DNA of 64,000 nucleotides, taken from positions 868,001-932,000 of the forward strand of contig JAVHJL010000006.1 of assembly GCA_036971715.1 (NCBI GenBank), written 5' to 3'. The translations under genes were made by a program, and so were the position numbers. The number at the start of each line of letters is the position of its first letter. Positions within the stretch are counted from its first letter, which is position 1. Origin of the DNA: Arthrobotrys musiformis. Taxonomy: Eukaryota > Ascomycota > Orbiliomycetes > Orbiliales > Orbiliaceae. A model generated the notes under the pieces. The model ran no database searches. It saw only the letters and a program-made list of their open reading frames with translations, and was not told the origin of the DNA. This document shows positions 59,297 to 64,000 of the stretch, in pieces.

Positions 59297-62200
59297 TACG
59301 CGAAAATTCGAAAAAAATTCACTTCTGCCGTTTGGGCAGATCGTCGAAATACACTGTTAATGCAATTAGCTATACGGGCCGTTAGCTCAAGTTACGTGCT
59401 TCCCTTAACTTTTGCTACGAAATTGTATTCACTTCTATCGTTCGCGGTAACTGTTCCCTCTTCGATATGGCTATCCTACCCTGACAAGGTTTGATCCTAG
59501 GGATCAGATCAGGTACTAACTTTGCACTCTTCCGCCCTCCTGTATTGATGAATTATTTGAATATCAAAACTGGAAAACCTATCTTCGCAAGATACTTTGG
59601 CTTGTAAAATCAAGAGGTGCTAGCAGACTCATTCAGTACTTAGGTTATAAAGCTATCTTGAAATTCACAAACATACACAAAAAATACATTTAATTGGTCT
59701 CTTACCTAGACTGCACCATTTATTACATGCAAAAGTCTCCGACCAAATTGATCTCGTTGTAACCAGACAGGCCAAATCAAGAAACGCAAATGCGAACGTT
59801 GACCACCGTTCGAACCCCAAGCCGCAGGTGAGCGACCCCCCCAGATCTTAACTTGGGAAGAAACTTTGTATCGTCGCACGTAGACTAGCCCTATTAGAGC
59901 GAAGGGTTTGGGTTACACAGGAGCCAGAGACCAATCAAACCTTCATGTTCGCATGGACCCATGACCTAGATACCAGCCAATACTATCGATTCTTTTCTAG
60001 GGGGGACAACTGGTCCCAACAACAGAAAATCCAGATTGCCCATACGCACGACCGGAAAACGTAATCCAACCCCAGTCGAGCTTTCTACGGCATGTCGGCA
60101 GATATGAACGTTCCCAGACTGGTCAGTCCCACCAATAAATCCCTCGACGCCAACAAGGATATCCCGGGCTTGATGGACAATGTCGACGACCCCGATGTTA
60201 CACAATGCAATGAAGGCTCCGTTGTATTTTCTTTGCTACAACACAAATTTGGAGCCTGGCCTCGAGACTACTTCATGAGGACAACCGCAGAAGGAAAAGC
60301 CGATAATAATATGAAGCTGAGTCCTAATCGGGAGTGGTGGACGATTGCCAGAATCTTTGACTATCCACTGTCCCTCAAAACCGCGATTAGCTCAGTACCC
60401 TCACCTTCATACCCCTAACCGTCTTCAATCCTCTAGGAGCAAATTTTCAGAAGTCCAATCCGCCCAAGACCAAGACATAACGTTAGAGTAAGCAGCCAGG
60501 GGCCGAAAATCGGTTATGATAGACGCTCCCCACAACTATCGACAACTCAGCAGCAAAATTTACTTGACTTCTTGTTGGAATGTTTTAGTTGCAGCGTAGA
60601 ACTTCCTTCTTGGGGAAAACTCACTGTCGCACTTTCGGGCCCGGCTGCATATCTTGAGCCCCAGCCGGCCTGTATGCATAAAACCCTAGCAGGTGCGTGA
60701 AGTTTAAAGCTGGTACACAACGATGTCTGCTAGCAGGGTTGATTTAAAGAATGCCAGATAAGTCCGGGTTTTAGCCAAGGATTGGTTCTCGTCGATCCAT
60801 TCCGGGCCCGGGTGAACGAATTTCCCCGCATTTTGAGGCTCAAGACTCGCTTGCGAAGGTTGTATCGCTATACCCATAGACGAGCCGAGTATTTACTCAA
60901 CCCTTCGGGCGATCCAGGTACGAGGCTACTCAACCCGTGGATTTGCAAAATCATATCACATACCTACTCTAGTTCCCAGAACATATCCCTGTGGTTGCAA
61001 GCTGGCAGCATATTAGGCCTCGAAAGTCCAAAACTCAGTATCCTTCAAAAACCAGACTACCTCCACGACGTCGGAGATTTTTTCCACTCCACCCCTTGCA
61101 GCCCATCAATAACCGCAGAGCTCTATCCCAATAATCGACAAGATTGTCCGTGCCTTACCTAAGTCAAAAGGAAAAGGTTGAAATAAAGTAGTGATTACCG
61201 TAACCCTGCTTACTTAACGTTAACGCTAACACTAACAAGGAATTAATGCCTGCTCAACCTATGAGCTAGCACGGGTATCCTGTGCTACCCCAACGGACTA
61301 CTCGTTCGCCTTTAAAGCTTCTTGAGAAGAGATTTATTTTCTCAGTTGACCATGCCAAGATATAGTAGTTGTAGGCAGCTCGATGATAATGTTATGTGGA
61401 TGCTTCAGAATGATAGTTCAACATGGTTTGAAAAAGTGATCCTGTTGACCTTAAGCTTGGGTACCTGGAGGCCCGTTGCGCTCCGAGCCTAGTACTCGTA
61501 TACATATTTCAAAATTCTATACAGTGGCGTTCGATATATCGATACCTGAAGTAGGCCCTGGAGTCCGTAGATCTAGGTTAGTTTAACTAGATTCCAGGGT
61601 CAAAATACTCTCGAAAATTAGTAAGGAAGAGCTGTATACATGTAACATGCATCGAGCCCTGAAATCCAACTCTCACTTACCAGCGAAATACCTGCAATGC
61701 AACATGACCGCCTTAACCTCCTTACCACCCGCAACCAGTGTCGTCGACGTCACATAACATTAATCTCTATCTTTAAAACTAGTGGCAATATGCTCCGCCC
61801 CCGTAGCAACGGAGCTTAGCTAAAGTTTAGATCCGACGCATGTAATACTGATGATAGAAAACGTTGATTGGACATTTCAAGGATCTTTTGAGTTTAATCT
61901 CCGGGGGTCCTATAGGATCTAGCGGTGCGGCTCGCGGAGGGAAGATCTAAACGTTATATTACTGTGTCGTTGATATACCAGCGTCATGGTTTGTACCGAT
62001 GATGATGATACAGTAGTACAACAGCCCCCTTTCGAGGGAGGTTGGGATAGAGAATTTGAATTCGGGTCGGTTTGAGAAGTCAACGTTATGGTGGAAGTAT
62101 CCGTGAAAGATGATGGCTATCATTTCCCATGTTGAATATTGCCTGTATCGCAGTGCTAGAGTATTCCGAGGGGCGAGTAGATGATATATGGAGTCCAAAG

Positions 62201-62398
62201 GGTCTATATAAAGTCTTCATTCCGCTCCCTCAATTACACTCTCTCCATCATCATCAGCATCATATTGAAATAGAGAGACTTAAACCAAAGGTAATCCTCA
62301 ATAGTCGTCCATCTTCTCTATTCACTCAAACAAACATTAACTTCCCATTAGCAATCAGATATATACTCTGCAAGAGCAAACGAATTCCACCAACCAAA
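59297..62398. other. 3.1-kb gene-poor stretch
   Basis: Frames at 60092-60418 and 60782-61162 (plus) are open but show no domain, leader or splice context. A TAAC-rich run lies near 61216-61238. The right end is the promoter of the next gene. Confidence 0.45.
62205..62213 (+). promoter_or_regulatory. TATA box of the 62399 gene
   Basis: TATATAAAG about 190 bases before the ATG, followed by a CT-rich leader. Confidence 0.5.
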
Positions 62399-62746
62399 AT
62401 GCAACTAACCAAACTCACCGTCCTCCTCCCCTTCATCGTCTCCGCCCTCGCCATTGCGGTGCCAGAGGCAGACCCAGGCACCCGTGTCACCGGCTCCAAA
62501 GAAGCCGCAATCCTCGAAGCCAAACGCAGCGATCTCGATAAACGCCAAAACTGTGTCCCGAACGGCTGTAAATGCAGACCCGTCCCTCAAGGACAATACT
62601 GCGGTTGGTGTTACGCTGTGACCAACCCCGGTAATGGGGGTAGTTGGTCTGATGTGTTCGAATGTAATCCTTCTGGTGGATGTTGTCGGTACGGACCAAG
62701 GAATAGCTGTTCCAGCTGGCAGAGCTTCTCTCCTTGCGGGCCTTAG
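62399..62746 (+). CDS. Small secreted ten-cysteine protein with Kex2 site
   Basis: Intronless, 115 residues. The ATG at 62399 starts a signal peptide (MQLTKLTVLLPFIVSALAIA). A propeptide of about 29 residues follows and ends in the dibasic Kex2 site LDKR (residues 46-49), leaving a mature peptide of 66 residues beginning QNCVPNGC. It has ten cysteines (NC, GC, KC, YC, WC, EC, CC, SC, PC), so five disulphides are possible, with many Gly, Ser and Pro between them. I do not recognise a named family. The layout of leader, Kex2-cleaved pro-region and dense cysteines is that of processed secreted effectors or antimicrobial peptides of fungi. A TATA box and CT-rich leader suggest strong, regulated expression. 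Confidence 0.85.
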   Translation: MQLTKLTVLLPFIVSALAIAVPEADPGTRVTGSKEAAILEAKRSDLDKRQNCVPNGCKCRPVPQGQYCGWCYAVTNPGNGGSWSDVFECNPSGGCCRYGPRNSCSSWQSFSPCGP

Positions 62747-64000
62747 AAGATAGGGATCGGGGATTTAGTCTTCACAGACTCTTGGAGGTTGGTTGAAAGG
62801 AGAATACCGAAGTATCCAGAGCGAGATATTGATTCCGTTGATCTAAAAATACACTCGTTATGTTCAACCTTTTGCCACTTTTGTTTCATTCGTTTTCAAT
62901 TGTATCTAGATACAGGCAGTCTTATCCCGGCCGCGCCGACGAGTCAGTTGCTTCGACCGAAGGCCAAAAATGTACCTAGATTACTAAAAGAAAAATGGCA
63001 GGAGGAGCACCCGAAAATTCAAAATTTCAGGAATCCCGTGCGAACCACTAAGATGACGGGCCCCTCCGATAATTATGTAATGATGTCTACCTTGACACCT
63101 CCCAAAATATACTAGCGGTCGAGCACCCAAAGTTCTCAGTTGGCATGCAATATAAATCTGTGAAAGCATCTTCATCGGTTTAGGGTCATATTTAGGGTTG
63201 AAGTTATAAATACAATTTTGGCAGGCCTAAAACCAGCACATCGGTCCTAATGTACAATTCGGCGATACAGTTAAAGGGCCTAATAGCACCTAATACCTAA
63301 TACCTAATACCTAGAAGACAAACAGGTTTCATTCTATCCTAATAAATAACGACGCGGAATATCACAGACCATTCGCTAGTGTCCGAATATACCCGCATCA
63401 CAAACTGAAACGTTTATGACTTTATTTGTAGGAAACAAGGCAAGAAAGGCATACGTATACACCTGCTGGTACCACTCATAATGCTCCTCGCCGTCTGACT
63501 TTCCTAACATTCATACCCCTCACGTCTGCACCTGTCCTAATTTCCCACCGTTCCCACTCTTCGGTGTATACCAGCCACACGAACGCCATAAAAAGCGGTC
63601 AAAAGCGGGGCGTGTGTGTGGCAGAAGCTCGAAGAAATAAAAGGCACCAACCAGTCAAGTAGCCCCGAAACCGAGCAAAAACCACGCAGCCTCGCGCTGG
63701 GAAGTGTACCTCCAAAAGCTAGCACCAGCCCCGATGCAAAATCGAGGATCCAGAGCAACCCCTCCGCAACCATGGCCGTGTGGCGGGGCACAAAGCACAT
63801 TTGTGACTGCCACCACAGCCCAGCTAGCTAGGTGTTTTCTCCATGTAAAGCCCGAATGTGGCTCGCAGGCCGAGAGGATTGTCTGGATCCTAATCCCCGG
63901 AACGTGGCGCTGGGCAGCCCGGGCAGCCCCACCAAACACCGGCTGCAAGAAACCTAATGTCAGCCTCACTTCGGAAACTGATTCAATCGGAATTGTCCTC
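62747..64000. other. Right-end intergenic stretch
   Basis: No supported gene. A GC-richer patch at 63.5-63.97 kb is open in several frames on both strands, but none has a motif; it may belong to a gene continuing outside the window. Confidence 0.4.
63288..63314. repeat. Short tandem repeat ACCTAAT x3.8
   Basis: Three perfect 7-base units and one partial unit (ACCTAG). Confidence 0.85.

Noticed and set aside
59740..59840. TTCGAACCCC box-B-like sequence
   Set aside because: No box A at the proper spacing and no acceptor stem.
60092..61162. Two plus-strand frames of 108 and 126 codons
   Set aside because: No recognisable domain, no leader, no consistent splice sites; likely chance or decayed coding DNA.
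63537..63969. Overlapping frames on both strands near the right edge
   Set aside because: A GC-rich patch leaves several frames open; no motif selects one of them.
1..64000. CRISPR arrays, bacterial operons, rRNA genes, intact transposons
   Set aside because: No regularly spaced repeats, no rRNA signatures, and no transposase or reverse-transcriptase motifs seen; the gene structure is fungal.

Overview
The window is nuclear DNA of a filamentous ascomycete (Pezizomycotina). Genes are interrupted by short introns of about 50-130 bases with GT-AG ends and CTAAC/CTGAC-like branch sites. The protein families are typical of moulds: RGS membrane proteins, Mug190-type SMP/C2 proteins, a Dfg5/Dcw1 GH76 cell-wall enzyme, a fungal rhodopsin-like 7-TM protein, an MFS hexose transporter, and several small secreted proteins with signal peptides and cysteines. 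One nuclear tRNA-Glu carries an intron. The sequence alone does not fix the genus.

Layout. 0-0.7 kb: one small single-pass membrane protein. 0.7-11.5 kb and 12.8-17.9 kb: long gene-poor stretches, probably decayed repeat DNA, with an RGS-domain membrane protein (11.5-12.8 kb) and tRNA-Glu(CTC) (16.8 kb). 17.9-34 kb is the conventional core: a small secreted protein with a charged tail, two divergently transcribed Mug190-like paralogues (19.6-29.0 kb), and a GPI-anchored GH76 protein (32.5-34.0 kb). 34.7-50.4 kb looks accessory: two tandem minus-strand subtilisin-like genes that have both lost the catalytic His, an H-type lectin repeat protein, a secreted protein, and a second RGS membrane protein. 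50.7-64 kb: a rhodopsin-like protein, a Cys-rich type II membrane protein, a 6-Cys secreted protein, an intron-dense hexose transporter, and a 10-Cys secreted protein with a Kex2 site.

I rebuilt every gene model by hand, joining exons so that reading frame and protein homology are kept. The multi-exon models contain 42 introns, and every spliced length is a multiple of three. Two introns only work as GC-AG introns (in the second subtilase and in the second RGS gene). The transporter needs 14 introns and two microexons, of 10 and 2 nucleotides.

Functional picture: G-protein signalling (RGS pair, rhodopsin-like receptor), ER-plasma membrane contact (Mug190 pair), cell-wall building (Dfg5/Dcw1), sugar uptake, and a secreted or host-facing set (subtilase-like pair, lectin, small secreted proteins). 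The most unusual content is the pair of degenerate subtilases. They share a conserved C-terminal two-cysteine tail and have lost different catalytic residues. A 16-base motif is also scattered around them.
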